Of a stretch of 64,000 nt of DNA, positions 19,280-28,101 are shown one piece after another. The position numbers and the translations under genes are program-made. The notes beneath the pieces are model-generated. The model searched no databases and was not told the DNA's origin. It saw nothing but the letters and a program-made list of their open reading frames with translations. The stretch's first letter is position 1. Every line of letters begins with the position of its first letter. Source of the stretch: Paenibacillus thiaminolyticus (GTDB taxonomy: Bacteria > Bacillota > Bacilli > Paenibacillales > Paenibacillaceae); NCBI RefSeq assembly GCF_007066085.1, contig NZ_CP041405.1, forward strand, positions 2,294,001 to 2,358,000, in the 5' to 3' direction.

Positions 19280-20016
19280 GTTGGTGTCCCCCTTTTAACC
19301 CCTGATGATATTTCACTTTTTCTGTAAGCACGCCTTTTCTTTGTTTTTCATGGCATGCCTCGGTCATGTTTACCCCGGCAGAAAACGGTCGATCCCGATT
19401 TTCTAACGTTTGCATCCGTTTGTCAAAAGCCTAATATTGGCTTTCATTCGTTATTTGCTTCATTTTCATGCAAAAATGATCATGAAGTGGCAGGCGTTCG
19501 GGCTCTGACGGGGTATTTTCTTTATTTTCGTCCAAATGCTAAGAAATTATGGCTTTGGACCCCCATTTCGTCAAAAAAAGATAACGAACCCGACTATAGA
19601 GGCATTCCGCCTTCCCTTGGACCGCATGGGCATACGCCTACATCATATAATAACGTAACCGCTCGCGCAAAGGTTGCTGTCCAAAATCAACCTCCCAAGG
19701 CTGACTTGCAGCTATCACCATGTTACCCCTAGCGTTCGAAAGTGAAACATCCGTCAGGCGCTGCCGCCGCAATCAGGAGAAACGTCCTACGGACAGAAGA
19801 GACCGAACGGGAGGATGGAACAGCTTTCGTCAAGCTTCGCCGTTGGTCTGTACGCTCTTCCCAAATTAGATTGAAATCATGAGCAAATATAAATATGATT
19901 AAGTATGTTTGCCGCTCCCAGGAAGGGGTACATCAAAAATTCACAAATTCCTTATCTTCTGTTAATGTAAAGTTGTTACGATTGCATCAAAATCTATCGC
20001 ATAACGGAGGGGTGAC
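19280..20016. other. Long intergenic region
   Basis: 737 bases between divergent genes. A 125-codon open frame on the plus strand (19355-19732) has no ribosome binding site or recognisable sequence. Near the right end, TTGTTACG and AATGTAAAG-like AT-rich elements could be promoter parts for the PAP2 gene, but I cannot assign boxes with confidence. Confidence 0.4.
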
Positions 20017-20547
20017 ATGTTGACCCGTGTTATCGCGTGGCTTGGATACCGTGAACGGCAGTTGTTTCTGTGGATTAATCAGCGTCTTCATCATCACTGG
20101 ATGAACTTGGTGCTCTATACAATGACTCATCTCGGGGGAGCGACATTCACGATCGCATTCTCGCTTATCCTTGGCCTGTTCGCGCCTGACCCTTGGAGCC
20201 GGATTGGCTGGCAGTGTCTGGTTGCGCTGGCTGTAAGCCATATTCCTGTTTTCCTTATAAAAAAATGCTACCCGCGGGTTCGCCCCCACCTGGCGCTGCC
20301 CGATATACGAACATTTCGCAAGCCGCTCATCGACCATTCTTTCCCGTCGGGACATACGACGGCCATCTTTTCGATCGTTATGCCGATTATGATGGCTTTT
20401 CCGATTCTAACCTGGGCACTGCTTCCCGTCGCCTTGATCGTGGCGTTGTCCCGGATGTATCTTGGCCTTCATTATCCTTCCGATTGCTTGGCCGGGGCCT
20501 TGATCGGAACCGGGGCGGCCGTAGGCACGGTCTCTTTCTGGACATAA
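20017..20547 (+). CDS. PAP2 family phosphatase (undecaprenyl-diphosphatase BcrC-like)
   Basis: 176 residues with the three PAP2 motifs: KKCYPRVRP near residue 85, SFPSGHTT near 108 and SRMYLGLHYPSD near 143. Five or so membrane helices. Likely recycles undecaprenyl pyrophosphate or dephosphorylates a lipid phosphate at the outer face of the membrane, and may add bacitracin tolerance. GGAGGGG precedes the ATG by 5 bases. The GT28 gene follows after 58 bases, probably in the same operon. Confidence 0.9.
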   Translation: MLTRVIAWLGYRERQLFLWINQRLHHHWMNLVLYTMTHLGGATFTIAFSLILGLFAPDPWSRIGWQCLVALAVSHIPVFLIKKCYPRVRPHLALPDIRTFRKPLIDHSFPSGHTTAIFSIVMPIMMAFPILTWALLPVALIVALSRMYLGLHYPSDCLAGALIGTGAAVGTVSFWT

Positions 20548-20605
20548 TGGAGGCGGGTTCGGACAACCAAGCAGTAACACTAATTAGAATAGAAGGGTGA
20601 CCAAC

Positions 20606-21817
20606 ATGGAGGAACCTGTCACATGGTCCGTGCCGGCAGGCTTCGCTTTTATACACGATAACGAAGGCAAGAAGCGGATTCTCGTCCTGTCGGAGCGCTT
20701 CGGAGCCGGACACACTCAGGCCGCGCACGCCCTGGCCGTCAGTCTTCGGAAGCTGTCCCCGCATGTGCAGACGCGCGTGATTGAGTTGGGCAGCTTTTTG
20801 AATCCGCGGACGGCTCCGCTCATTATCGAGGCTTACCGCAAGACCGTCACCGTGCAGCCTAGATTGGTCGGCTTCATGTACAGGACTCAATATAACAAAT
20901 CATTGAACCGGCTGACCACGATGGCGCTTCATCGCGTCTTCTATACGCAGGCGATGACGGTCATGCGCCAGCTGAGGCCAGATATGATTGTATGCACCCA
21001 TCCGATTCCGAATGCCGTCATCTCGCGGCTGCGCCGGCTGGGCCTGAATGTGCCGCTCTGCACGGTCATTACCGATTATGATGCGCATGCTACCTGGGTC
21101 AGTCCCGGGGTAAGCCGTTATCTCGTGCCGACGCCCGAAGTGCAGGCGAAGCTGGAATCGCATGGGGTGCCGGCCGAACGCATCCAGGTGACCGGCATCC
21201 CCGTTCATCCGAAGTTCTGGGAGACGCATGACCGGAATACGAAGGCGGCCATCCGCCGGCGCTTCGGCCTGAAGGAGATCCCGACCGTCCTCGTCATGGG
21301 CGGCGGCTGGGGACTCATGGACCCGAGCTGCTCCAGCGAACTGCTGACCCGTTGGCGCAATGACATCCAGTTCTTGTTCTGCATCGGTGACAATGAGAAG
21401 CTCCGCCAGCGCCTGCTGGACACCCCGAGATTCCGCCATGAGAACATCCGTCTCATTGGCTACACGCAACAAATCGATCAACTGATGGACGTATCCGATC
21501 TGCTGATCACGAAGCCGGGCGGAATGACCTGCACCGAAGCGATGGCGAAAGGCATTCCGATGCTGTTCTACGAACCGTTGCCGGGCCAAGAAGAAGAGAA
21601 TTTGCATTATTTTGCAGAAAAAGGATACGGCGAACCGATCGGGAGCTCCCATACGATAACGAGCTGGATGAACAAGCTGGCCTATCACTATGAGGAGGTC
21701 GCCTCGCGCCGGCGCGAATTCGAGCTGAACGCCTCGCGGTATCATCCGAAGGCGTGCGCCGACGCCATATTGAGCATGCTATACGAGCAGCCGCCCACCG
21801 GCAGCTCCTCTGCCTGA
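20606..21817 (+). CDS. Diacylglycerol glucosyltransferase-like GT28 (UgtP/MGDG synthase type)
   Basis: 403 residues. The N-terminal domain starts KRILVLSERFGAGHTQAAHALA (MGDG-synthase type acceptor domain), the middle has VCTHPIPNAVISRL and TDYDAHATWVSPG, and the C-terminal donor site reads LITKPGGMTCTEAMAKGIPML near residue 305. UgtP uses UDP-glucose to make mono- and diglucosyl-diacylglycerol, the anchor for lipoteichoic acid. ATG at 20606 with AAGGGTGA 5 bases upstream is preferred over a GTG at 20597. A PAP2 phosphatase gene precedes it, fitting a membrane lipid role. Confidence 0.88.
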   Translation: MEEPVTWSVPAGFAFIHDNEGKKRILVLSERFGAGHTQAAHALAVSLRKLSPHVQTRVIELGSFLNPRTAPLIIEAYRKTVTVQPRLVGFMYRTQYNKSLNRLTTMALHRVFYTQAMTVMRQLRPDMIVCTHPIPNAVISRLRRLGLNVPLCTVITDYDAHATWVSPGVSRYLVPTPEVQAKLESHGVPAERIQVTGIPVHPKFWETHDRNTKAAIRRRFGLKEIPTVLVMGGGWGLMDPSCSSELLTRWRNDIQFLFCIGDNEKLRQRLLDTPRFRHENIRLIGYTQQIDQLMDVSDLLITKPGGMTCTEAMAKGIPMLFYEPLPGQEEENLHYFAEKGYGEPIGSSHTITSWMNKLAYHYEEVASRRREFELNASRYHPKACADAILSMLYEQPPTGSSSA

Positions 21818-21853
21818 CTTGTCATTTCTTAAGTTAATACGCCTATTCCCCGC

Positions 21854-21892
21854 CCGGGTCTGGACTCGCATCCAGGACCGGGCTTTGTGTTG
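21854..21892 (+). terminator. Terminator after the GT28 gene
   Basis: CCCGG-GT-CTGG pairs with CCAG-GA-CCGGG and is followed by CTTTGTGTT. Confidence 0.65.
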
Positions 21893-21908
21893 CGGCCGGA
21901 CATGACAA

Positions 21909-21945
21909 AGCCGCCGGCTTCCGGGCATCGCCCAAGCCGGCGGCT
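21909..21945 (-). terminator. Terminator of trmB
   Basis: On the minus strand AGCCGCCGGCTT pairs perfectly with AAGCCGGCGGCT, then TTGTCATG. It lies 12 bases after the trmB stop. Confidence 0.8.
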
Positions 21946-21956
21946 AACCTGACGCC

Positions 21957-22685
21957 TTATTGCTGCGGGACAGGCTGTCCTCCCTTGCCAAACGGCAGTG
22001 AAGCCCGGTATTGCTCGTAAGCCTCGCGCCCCACCAGAACTTCCACACGGTGAATGTTCATGCCTCTGCTCGAGAACTTCTCTTCATATTCCGTCATGAC
22101 ATGATCCGGATGAGGACCGTCCCGGTGCAGGTCAAGCGAGATATTCCGCATCTGAAGACCGACCTCGGCGTAGGAATTCAAGGAGTATTCGAACAGTGTC
22201 ACCGAGTCAGTCTTCTGATGGATCTCTCCGCGTTCATTCAGAACATGCTTATATTTCTCGATAAAACGGGGATGAGTCAAGCGCCGGCGCGCATGGCGCT
22301 TCTTCGGCCACGGATCGCTGAAATTCAGAAAAAGTCGCTCGATCTCGCCCTCCGCAAACATCGATTCCAAGTATTCAATGTTCGCCCGCACCAGCCTCAA
22401 GTTCGCATCGGTGTCCACACCCAGCTCGCCGCGGATCGTCTCGGCCTTCTCGCAGGCGCGCGCGATTAATTCATCGTACATATCGATGCCGATGAAGTTC
22501 ACATCCGGGTGCCGACGGCTCATTGCGCTGATGAACTGGCCTTTGCCCATGCCCAGCTCCACATGGATCGGGCGGCCGTTGCCGAAAATATCATGCCAGC
22601 GGCCCCGTGCCGATTGAGGGTCCAGGATCGCAATCTTCGATTGCTCCAGCAGCTCAGGAGCCCCTTTTTTGCCTCGTAAACGCAT
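21957..22685 (-). CDS. trmB: tRNA (guanine-N7-)-methyltransferase
   Basis: 242 residues. Starts MRLRGKKGAPELLEQ with GGAGG 7 bases upstream; codons further 5' are not conserved. SAM-binding IHVELGMGKGQFISAM near residue 42, FIGIDMYDELIARA near 68, and the family motif LNFSDPWPKKRHARRRLTHPRFI near 120. It makes m7G46 in tRNA. The gene is convergent with the GT28 gene and stands alone. Confidence 0.97.
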   Translation of the reverse strand: MRLRGKKGAPELLEQSKIAILDPQSARGRWHDIFGNGRPIHVELGMGKGQFISAMSRRHPDVNFIGIDMYDELIARACEKAETIRGELGVDTDANLRLVRANIEYLESMFAEGEIERLFLNFSDPWPKKRHARRRLTHPRFIEKYKHVLNERGEIHQKTDSVTLFEYSLNSYAEVGLQMRNISLDLHRDGPHPDHVMTEYEEKFSSRGMNIHRVEVLVGREAYEQYRASLPFGKGGQPVPQQ

Positions 22686-23050
22686 CTGTTTTCCTCCAAC
22701 CTCAGTATGCTCTAATCCTCTATTCTGCATGACCGGCACGCAATTGTAAAGAGCCGCCTGCCATCGCCCTGCCTTGCGCTTCCCTGCACATCAGCAAGAC
22801 GCCGTCTAGTTCAAACATGAACACGAAATTATCAGCCTCTCGGCTCCCCTCCGTCCCTCTTCCGGTTCCCCCCGCGGACGGTGCCGTATCTTCGCTTTTC
22901 AAGCGAGATCTGCTACAATAAAACCACGGCCGCCTGCCGCTCGCCAAGCGCGCTGCGGCAGGCTGGCGGCGGGTTGCAGGCGCAACCGGACGCCACAGAC
23001 TGCCGGAAGCCGCTGCTTCCCTCCGAGGCCGACTTAGATGAGGAAAGGGC
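22686..23050. other. Intergenic region with hairpin leader upstream of ytqA
   Basis: Divergent gap of 365 bases. A plausible -10 (TACAAT, 22914-22919) with a weak -35 (TTCGCT, 22891-22896) faces ytqA. Just downstream a GC-rich hairpin (GCCTGCCG 22932-22939 with CGGCAGGC 22956-22963) would form in the 5' leader. No gene seen. Confidence 0.45.
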
Positions 23051-24022
23051 TTGTCATCATTGAAATATCCGAAGCTCGAACGGCCGCCTGTCCCCCTCGA
23101 TTGGGGAGACAAGCGGTTCCATACATGGAACGCCGAGATGCGCCGCCAGTTCGGGGGCAAAGTCTTCAAGGTGATGCTGGATGCCGGCTTCACCTGCCCG
23201 AACCGGGACGGACGCATCGCCATCGGGGGCTGCACCTTCTGCAGTTCACGGGGCTCCGGCGATTTCGCGGGCTCCCGCCGCAACGATCTCGTTACCCAAT
23301 TCAACACGATTCGCGACCGCCAGCATGAGAAATGGCCGAATGCAAGCTATATCGGCTACTTCCAGGCCTACACGAATACGTATGCGCCGGTCGACACGCT
23401 GCGCGAGTATTTCGAGGTCATCCTGGAGCAGCCGGGGGTGGTCGGCCTGTCGATCGCCACCCGTCCCGACTGCTTGCCGGACGATGTCGTCGAGTATTTG
23501 GCCGAGCTGAACGAGCGCACGTACCTCTGGCTGGAGATGGGCCTGCAGACGATTCACGAATCGACCTCTACGCTCATCAACCGGGCGCATGACACCGCCT
23601 GCTATGAGGAGGCGGTCGCGAAGCTGCGCAAGCACAATATCCGTATCTGCACCCATATCATATATGGACTGCCGCAGGAGACGCATGAGATGATGATGGA
23701 GACGGCCGCAGCGGTCGCCCGCATGGACGTGCAGGGCATCAAGCTCCATCTGCTCCATCTCATGCGCAAGACGCCGATGGTGAAGCAGTATGAAGCGGGC
23801 CTGCTCCGCTTCCTGGAGATGGACGAATACGTGAAGCTCATCGTCGACACGCTGGAGATTCTGCCGCCCGAGATGATCGTGCACCGCGTGACGGGCGATG
23901 CCCCGCGCGACCTCTTGATCGGGCCCACGTGGAGCCTGCGCAAGTGGGAAGTGCTGAACGCGATCGACGCCGAGCTGCGCCGCCGCGATACGTGGCAGGG
24001 CAAGCTGTGGAGGGAGAGCTAA
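23051..24022 (+). CDS. ytqA: Radical SAM protein YtqA (TIGR01212), tRNA wobble uridine modification
   Basis: 323 residues, closely following B. subtilis YtqA: KRFHTWN, FKVMLDAGFTCPNRDGRIAIGGCTFC (cluster cysteines near residues 45-62), SIATRPDCLPDDVVEYLAELNERTYLWLE, and GIKLHLLHLMRKTPMVKQYE. The family member has been reported to act with the adjacent methyltransferase in making mnm5s2U34 of tRNA (named MnmL); I recall this from literature. Start is TTG, either at 23051 or at 23060, with AGGAAAGG upstream. The next gene begins 1 base after the stop, in an operon. Confidence 0.93.
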   Translation: MSSLKYPKLERPPVPLDWGDKRFHTWNAEMRRQFGGKVFKVMLDAGFTCPNRDGRIAIGGCTFCSSRGSGDFAGSRRNDLVTQFNTIRDRQHEKWPNASYIGYFQAYTNTYAPVDTLREYFEVILEQPGVVGLSIATRPDCLPDDVVEYLAELNERTYLWLEMGLQTIHESTSTLINRAHDTACYEEAVAKLRKHNIRICTHIIYGLPQETHEMMMETAAAVARMDVQGIKLHLLHLMRKTPMVKQYEAGLLRFLEMDEYVKLIVDTLEILPPEMIVHRVTGDAPRDLLIGPTWSLRKWEVLNAIDAELRRRDTWQGKLWRES

Positions 24023-24023
24023 C

Positions 24024-24629
24024 ATGGGCTTCCTCTCCGTACTCAGCTTCGCGCAGCAGGCCGTGAAGGAGCGCGTGCAGCCGGGCGACCGCGCCGTGGA
24101 CGCGACGATGGGCACCGGCGTGGACACGCTCTTCCTTGCCCGGCTCGTCGGGCCGCGCGGGTCGGTCGCGGCCTTCGATATCCAGGCGGCGGCGCTCGAG
24201 CTGACCCGCCGCCGCCTGGAGGATGCCTTCGGCGCGGACGGCGGCGCGCAGGTCGAGCTGCTGCAGCACAGCCATGCAGCGATGACCTGTGCGCTGCCCC
24301 CGGCATGGCACGGAACGACGGCAGCCGTCATGTTCAACCTCGGCTATCTGCCGGCGGTGGACGCGGACAAGCGCGTCATGACGGAGCCGTCCACGACGCT
24401 GGCGGCGCTGGAGGACGCCCTGACGCTGCTGCGTCCGGGCGGGGTGCTGACCGCCGTCGTGTACCCGGGCCATGCCGGGGGCGACCGTGAAGCGGACGCC
24501 GTCCGCGCCTGGGCGGAGACGCTGCCCGCCGCCAGAGGCCAGGCAGTCGTCTACCGCATGCTCCAGCGGCCGGAGGCGCCTTACGTCATCGCGGTCGAGA
24601 AGGCACGCTCCCGAAGCGCGGAGCAATAA
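24024..24629 (+). CDS. mnmM: tRNA 5-(aminomethyl)-2-thiouridine methyltransferase (YtqB/MnmM)
   Basis: 201 residues. Class I SAM methyltransferase: AVDATMGTGVDTLFLARLVG near residue 22, VAAFDIQAAAL near 48, MFNLGYLPAVDADKRVMTEP near 105, and VVYPGHAGGDREADAV near 150, all YtqB hallmarks. In B. subtilis this protein makes the last methylation of mnm5s2U34. GGAGGGAGAG upstream of the ATG. Pairs with ytqA exactly as in Bacillus. The coding sequence is very GC-rich compared with the window. Confidence 0.92.
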   Translation: MGFLSVLSFAQQAVKERVQPGDRAVDATMGTGVDTLFLARLVGPRGSVAAFDIQAAALELTRRRLEDAFGADGGAQVELLQHSHAAMTCALPPAWHGTTAAVMFNLGYLPAVDADKRVMTEPSTTLAALEDALTLLRPGGVLTAVVYPGHAGGDREADAVRAWAETLPAARGQAVVYRMLQRPEAPYVIAVEKARSRSAEQ

Positions 24630-24654
24630 CCATAGAAGACAGGGCGGTTCAGGC

Positions 24655-24962
24655 GCGGCGACGCGGACGCTGACCCATACGAATGGCGTACTTCGCCTCG
24701 CCTTTCTCGGCTTCCCGGGAACGGATGAATCCGGGATCGAGTTAATCGAAGGCTGCCGCGAGGCGCTCCCGGCCGAAGGACTCGTTCATCATATCGCCTT
24801 CACCGTTGACGATATCGATGCCGAATTGGCCCGCATTCAGTCGCTCGGCTCCGTCGAGCTTATTGATCAGGAAATCGTCACTTTGCCGAACGGCAGCCGC
24901 TACTTTTTTTCAAGGTGCCGGACGGCGAGTGGCTTGAATTTTCCATACGACCACCAAATAGA
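24655..24962 (+). pseudogene. VOC/glyoxalase family gene, truncated and frameshifted
   Basis: Reading from about 24660 gives THTNGVLRLAFLGFPGTDES, then VHHIAFTVDDIDAELARIQ and LPNGSRYFF, clearly a VOC (lactoylglutathione lyase-like) protein. Two defects: the first 30 or so residues (the strand with the first metal ligand) are missing, because homology begins right after the mnmM stop; and at the T7 run near 24905 one T is missing, since an extra T would restore FFFKVPDGEWLEF in the other frame. The frame instead runs on into manA. No start codon with ribosome binding site is seen. Confidence 0.8.
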
Positions 24963-24984
24963 GATAACGGGAGTGAGAGACATC

Positions 24985-25953
24985 ATGACAACACCATACC
25001 CACTGAAGTTTCAACCTGAGTTCAAGGAACGTGTCTGGGGCGGCCGCGCGCTGACCCAATTCGGCCTGGATCTGCCGGAAGGGCATATCGGCGAAGGCTG
25101 GATGATCGGAGACCATCCGAACGGAACGACGAAGGTTATCAACGGCGAGCTGGCCGGCCAAGGCCTCGATCAAGTGCGCGAGCAATACGGCAAGGAATGG
25201 TTCGGCTTGAAGGGCTTCTCCGAGAAAAACGGCCGCTTCCCGCTGCTGATCAAGCTGCTCGATTGCAACGATGATCTGTCGGTGCAGGTGCATCCGACCG
25301 ACGATTATGAAGGGCTGCCGACAGGCGAGCTGGGCAAGACCGAGATGTGGTATGTGCTCGATGCCAAGCCAGGAGCCAAGATCATCTATGGCTTGAAGGA
25401 TGGAGTCGACCGCGAGGCACTGGCGGCAGCAATCGCGGAAGGCCGCATCATGGAGGCGCTGCAGGAGGTTCCAGTCCAAGCCGGCGATTCCTTCTACATT
25501 CCGGCCGGCACGGTGCATGCGCTGTGCGCCGGCGTCGTCGTCGCCGAGGTGCAGCAGAACTCCGACACGACATACCGCCTGTATGACTATAACCGTCCGG
25601 GCCTCGACGGCAAGCCGCGCGAGCTGCACATCGAGGATTCCTTGAATGTCATCGCCTATGAAGGCGCTGGCGCGACCCGGATGAAGACCGACAACGCGGA
25701 GCCGAATGAATGGCTGACGCTGGCGGAATCGCCATACTTCCGGGTAGAAAAAGGCATCGTCACGCAGCCGTGGAGCCTGTCCACGACGGCGGACAGCTTC
25801 GTCATCCTCGTCGTATGCGAAGGCAAGGGCACACTGCGCTGGGCCGATCAAGAGCTGACGCTGGCGGCCGGAGAATGCTTCCTTCTCCCGGCGAACCTCG
25901 GCGCGTACACGCTGGAAGGCGGCTGCACGGTGCTCCGTTCCGTTGCCCCTTAA
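24985..25953 (+). CDS. manA: Mannose-6-phosphate isomerase, class I
   Basis: 322 residues, the Bacillus-type length. Starts MTTPYPLKFQPEFKERVWGG. Zinc ligands lie in LSVQVHPTDDYE near residue 97 and in the cupin HALCAGVVVAEVQQNSDTTYRLYDY near 175-200; K/E residues in GKTEMWYVLD near 113. It interconverts mannose-6-P and fructose-6-P. The ATG has GGGAGTGAG upstream. An upstream-extended in-frame reading (493 codons) is an accident of the VOC pseudogene frameshift, not a true fusion. Confidence 0.95.
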   Translation: MTTPYPLKFQPEFKERVWGGRALTQFGLDLPEGHIGEGWMIGDHPNGTTKVINGELAGQGLDQVREQYGKEWFGLKGFSEKNGRFPLLIKLLDCNDDLSVQVHPTDDYEGLPTGELGKTEMWYVLDAKPGAKIIYGLKDGVDREALAAAIAEGRIMEALQEVPVQAGDSFYIPAGTVHALCAGVVVAEVQQNSDTTYRLYDYNRPGLDGKPRELHIEDSLNVIAYEGAGATRMKTDNAEPNEWLTLAESPYFRVEKGIVTQPWSLSTTADSFVILVVCEGKGTLRWADQELTLAAGECFLLPANLGAYTLEGGCTVLRSVAP

Positions 25954-26014
25954 TGCGATAGGAACCGTCCCGCTCTTCTCTTGCGAGCAGAGCGGATAAT
26001 AGATGGACATGCAG

Positions 26015-26043
26015 CAAGAAGCCGGGGAATCCCCGGCTTCTTG
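26015..26043. terminator. Bidirectional terminator between manA and the kinase gene
   Basis: CAAGAAGCCGGGG and CCCCGGCTTCTTG form a perfect 13-bp stem around AAT, between convergent genes. T-rich tails are weak on both sides. Confidence 0.8.
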
Positions 26044-26049
26044 TCCTAT

Positions 26050-27975
26050 TCACGGCTTGGAACTCGCCGCCGGGATGGCACTCCCTCCCGTGCCGTCCCT
26101 CAGTAGCCCGGCCTCGCGCCCGACGTTCGCGGCCGACTGGCGATCGCGGACGCCGAGCTTCGCGTACAGCGTGGATATGTAATTGCGCACGGTCCCCTCC
26201 GACAAATACAACCGCTCGGCAATTTGCTGCCGGTACTTCAAGCCTTGGGCCAAACCGTCCAGCACCTCGCGCTCCCGCTCGGTCAACCCGAACGGATCCG
26301 CGGCCGCATCGGCTTGAGGCGGAATGTCCCGCGCTTCCCGCTCCCGCAGCCGCTTCATCTGAGCGATAAGCGTGCGCGCCATCGCCTGATCGACCAAGGT
26401 TCCTCCTTGATACAGCATGCGCACGCTCGCCAGCAGCTCCCGGGGATGAATCGATTTGAGCAAATATCCTTCCGCGCCGGCTTCGATCGCGGCCATCGCC
26501 AGATCGACCTCGTCCACCGTCGTAATCAGAATCACCTTCACCTGCGGATAGCAGGCCTTCACCTTCTTCGTACAGGCAAGACCGTCCATCTCGGGCATGC
26601 GCACATCCATCAGCAGCACATCGGGAGGCTCCCGCTCCAGCAAGGCGAGAACCTCTTTGCCATGAGATGCCGTCCCTATCACCTCAATGCCGTCTTCTTG
26701 GCCGAACAGGAAATGAAGGCTCTCTCTCACCAACTGCTCATCATCGGCGATCAGAAGGCGAATCGGGCGCTCCCCTTTGTCGAGAGGCATATTCGACAGC
26801 GGCAGCGCGCAGCGCACGGAGGTGCCGGCCTCCCGCTCTGAACAAATGTCCAATGAGCCGCCATAGGCCTGCAGCCGCTCGCGCATCGAGGATAAGCCGA
26901 AGCCCGGCTCCAACTGCTCCGCTCCCTGTCCGTCATCCCGGACAAGCACCGCAACCTCATCCTTCGTATAGGTGAGCAGGCAGTCCACCTGCCTCGCATG
27001 ACCATGCTTGACTGCATTGGTGATCGCTTCCTGGGCGCAGCGGATCAGCAGCAGCCGATGGGAGGAAGGGACGGTCAGCCGTTCCCCCTCCACCGCGAAT
27101 GTGCCTGCGATCCCGGTATTCTCCTGCAGCTGCTCCGTAATCCTGCTCAGCGACTCCGCCAGCTCCTCCCCTTCTGCCGGCGCCAGACCGTGAATATGGC
27201 TGCGGATTGACCCGAAGCTGGCTCTCGCATGCTCCAGCAGCGAAGCCAACCGCTGCTGCGCCTGTCCGGGGTCGCGCGCGATAGCCGATTGCACCGTCTC
27301 CAGCCCCATGACAAGCGAGACATGGGCATGTCCGATCGCGTCATGCAGCTCAGCCGCCACCCGGGAGCGTTCCTCCTGGAGCGTAAGACGTTCCACCTGC
27401 TCGGCATACTGCCGGATGACGCGGTACTGCCGCTCATTGTCCTGAAGCAGCTGCTTCAATCGCGATTGTGTATGAATAAGGAGATTGAATCCGATGCCGA
27501 TCCCGTACAGCACAAAATGATTTACGCTCTGATCGACGGCTTGGGGTACGGACAATTTGCCGCTGAACAGTCCGATAAGCGGGAACAAGATCAGAATGGG
27601 AGCCGACCAGCGGACGGAGCGCGCCGTTGCCAGATACCCCGCCAGCAGCGTCGCCAGCACCATATTATCGACATACTCCCCGGCAGAGAAATGCATGATC
27701 AGATTGATGCTGCCGAGGCCGATGATTTCCGAGGCAATAAACCATTCCGCCCAAATATGCGACGGCCGCCAGAACAGCAGCGGAACGAGGCTGGAGATGA
27801 GGAACAGCGTTACCGCGGGCCACTTCGGATCTCCCGCCACCTCAGAGAAGCCAGCCACATAGATGGCGCTCGTCGCGATCCAGAATAAGTACAGTCCAAA
27901 TAATGACCAATCTATCCACTGCCACGGACGATCGGCTGCAATCCGATCAGGCAGTGACAATCGTTGTCTATCCAT
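26050..27975 (-). CDS. Histidine kinase fused to LuxR-type response regulator
   Basis: 641 residues in one frame. Residues about 20-165 have five membrane helices; a coiled linker (SRLKQLLQDNERQYRVIRQY) leads to the NarL-class phosphoacceptor RVAAELHDAIGHAHVSLVMGLE (His near residue 210) and an HATPase_c domain (AQEAITNAVKHG, VRDDGQG, GFGLSSMRERL) to about residue 405. Then a receiver domain RLLIADDEQLVRESL (about 415) with the phosphoacceptor in DVLLMDVRMPEMDG and Lys in YLLKSIHP, and a LuxR HTH (LTEREREVLDGLAQGLKYRQQIAERL, about 575). Normally these are two genes; no stop or frameshift separates them here. ATG at 27975 has AAGGAG 6 bases upstream. Confidence 0.93.
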   Translation of the reverse strand: MDRQRLSLPDRIAADRPWQWIDWSLFGLYLFWIATSAIYVAGFSEVAGDPKWPAVTLFLISSLVPLLFWRPSHIWAEWFIASEIIGLGSINLIMHFSAGEYVDNMVLATLLAGYLATARSVRWSAPILILFPLIGLFSGKLSVPQAVDQSVNHFVLYGIGIGFNLLIHTQSRLKQLLQDNERQYRVIRQYAEQVERLTLQEERSRVAAELHDAIGHAHVSLVMGLETVQSAIARDPGQAQQRLASLLEHARASFGSIRSHIHGLAPAEGEELAESLSRITEQLQENTGIAGTFAVEGERLTVPSSHRLLLIRCAQEAITNAVKHGHARQVDCLLTYTKDEVAVLVRDDGQGAEQLEPGFGLSSMRERLQAYGGSLDICSEREAGTSVRCALPLSNMPLDKGERPIRLLIADDEQLVRESLHFLFGQEDGIEVIGTASHGKEVLALLEREPPDVLLMDVRMPEMDGLACTKKVKACYPQVKVILITTVDEVDLAMAAIEAGAEGYLLKSIHPRELLASVRMLYQGGTLVDQAMARTLIAQMKRLREREARDIPPQADAAADPFGLTEREREVLDGLAQGLKYRQQIAERLYLSEGTVRNYISTLYAKLGVRDRQSAANVGREAGLLRDGTGGSAIPAASSKP

Positions 27976-28101
27976 GAATTGCTCCTTCTTCACTATCATA
28001 TATTCGTATGGTCACAGACACGATATTCCTCACTATGACTGCATTTCCCATTGTAATATGCTGTTCCTGCGAACAAAAGTAAAAACTTTGGAGGAATGCA
28101 C

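Noticed and set aside
19355..19732. 125-codon frame in the gap before the PAP2 gene
   Set aside because: No ribosome binding site, no recognisable domain, uneven composition.
24472..25953. 493-residue protein with manA as its C-terminal part
   Set aside because: The front reads mnmM in the wrong frame and then a frameshifted VOC relic; manA has its own ATG and ribosome binding site at 24985.
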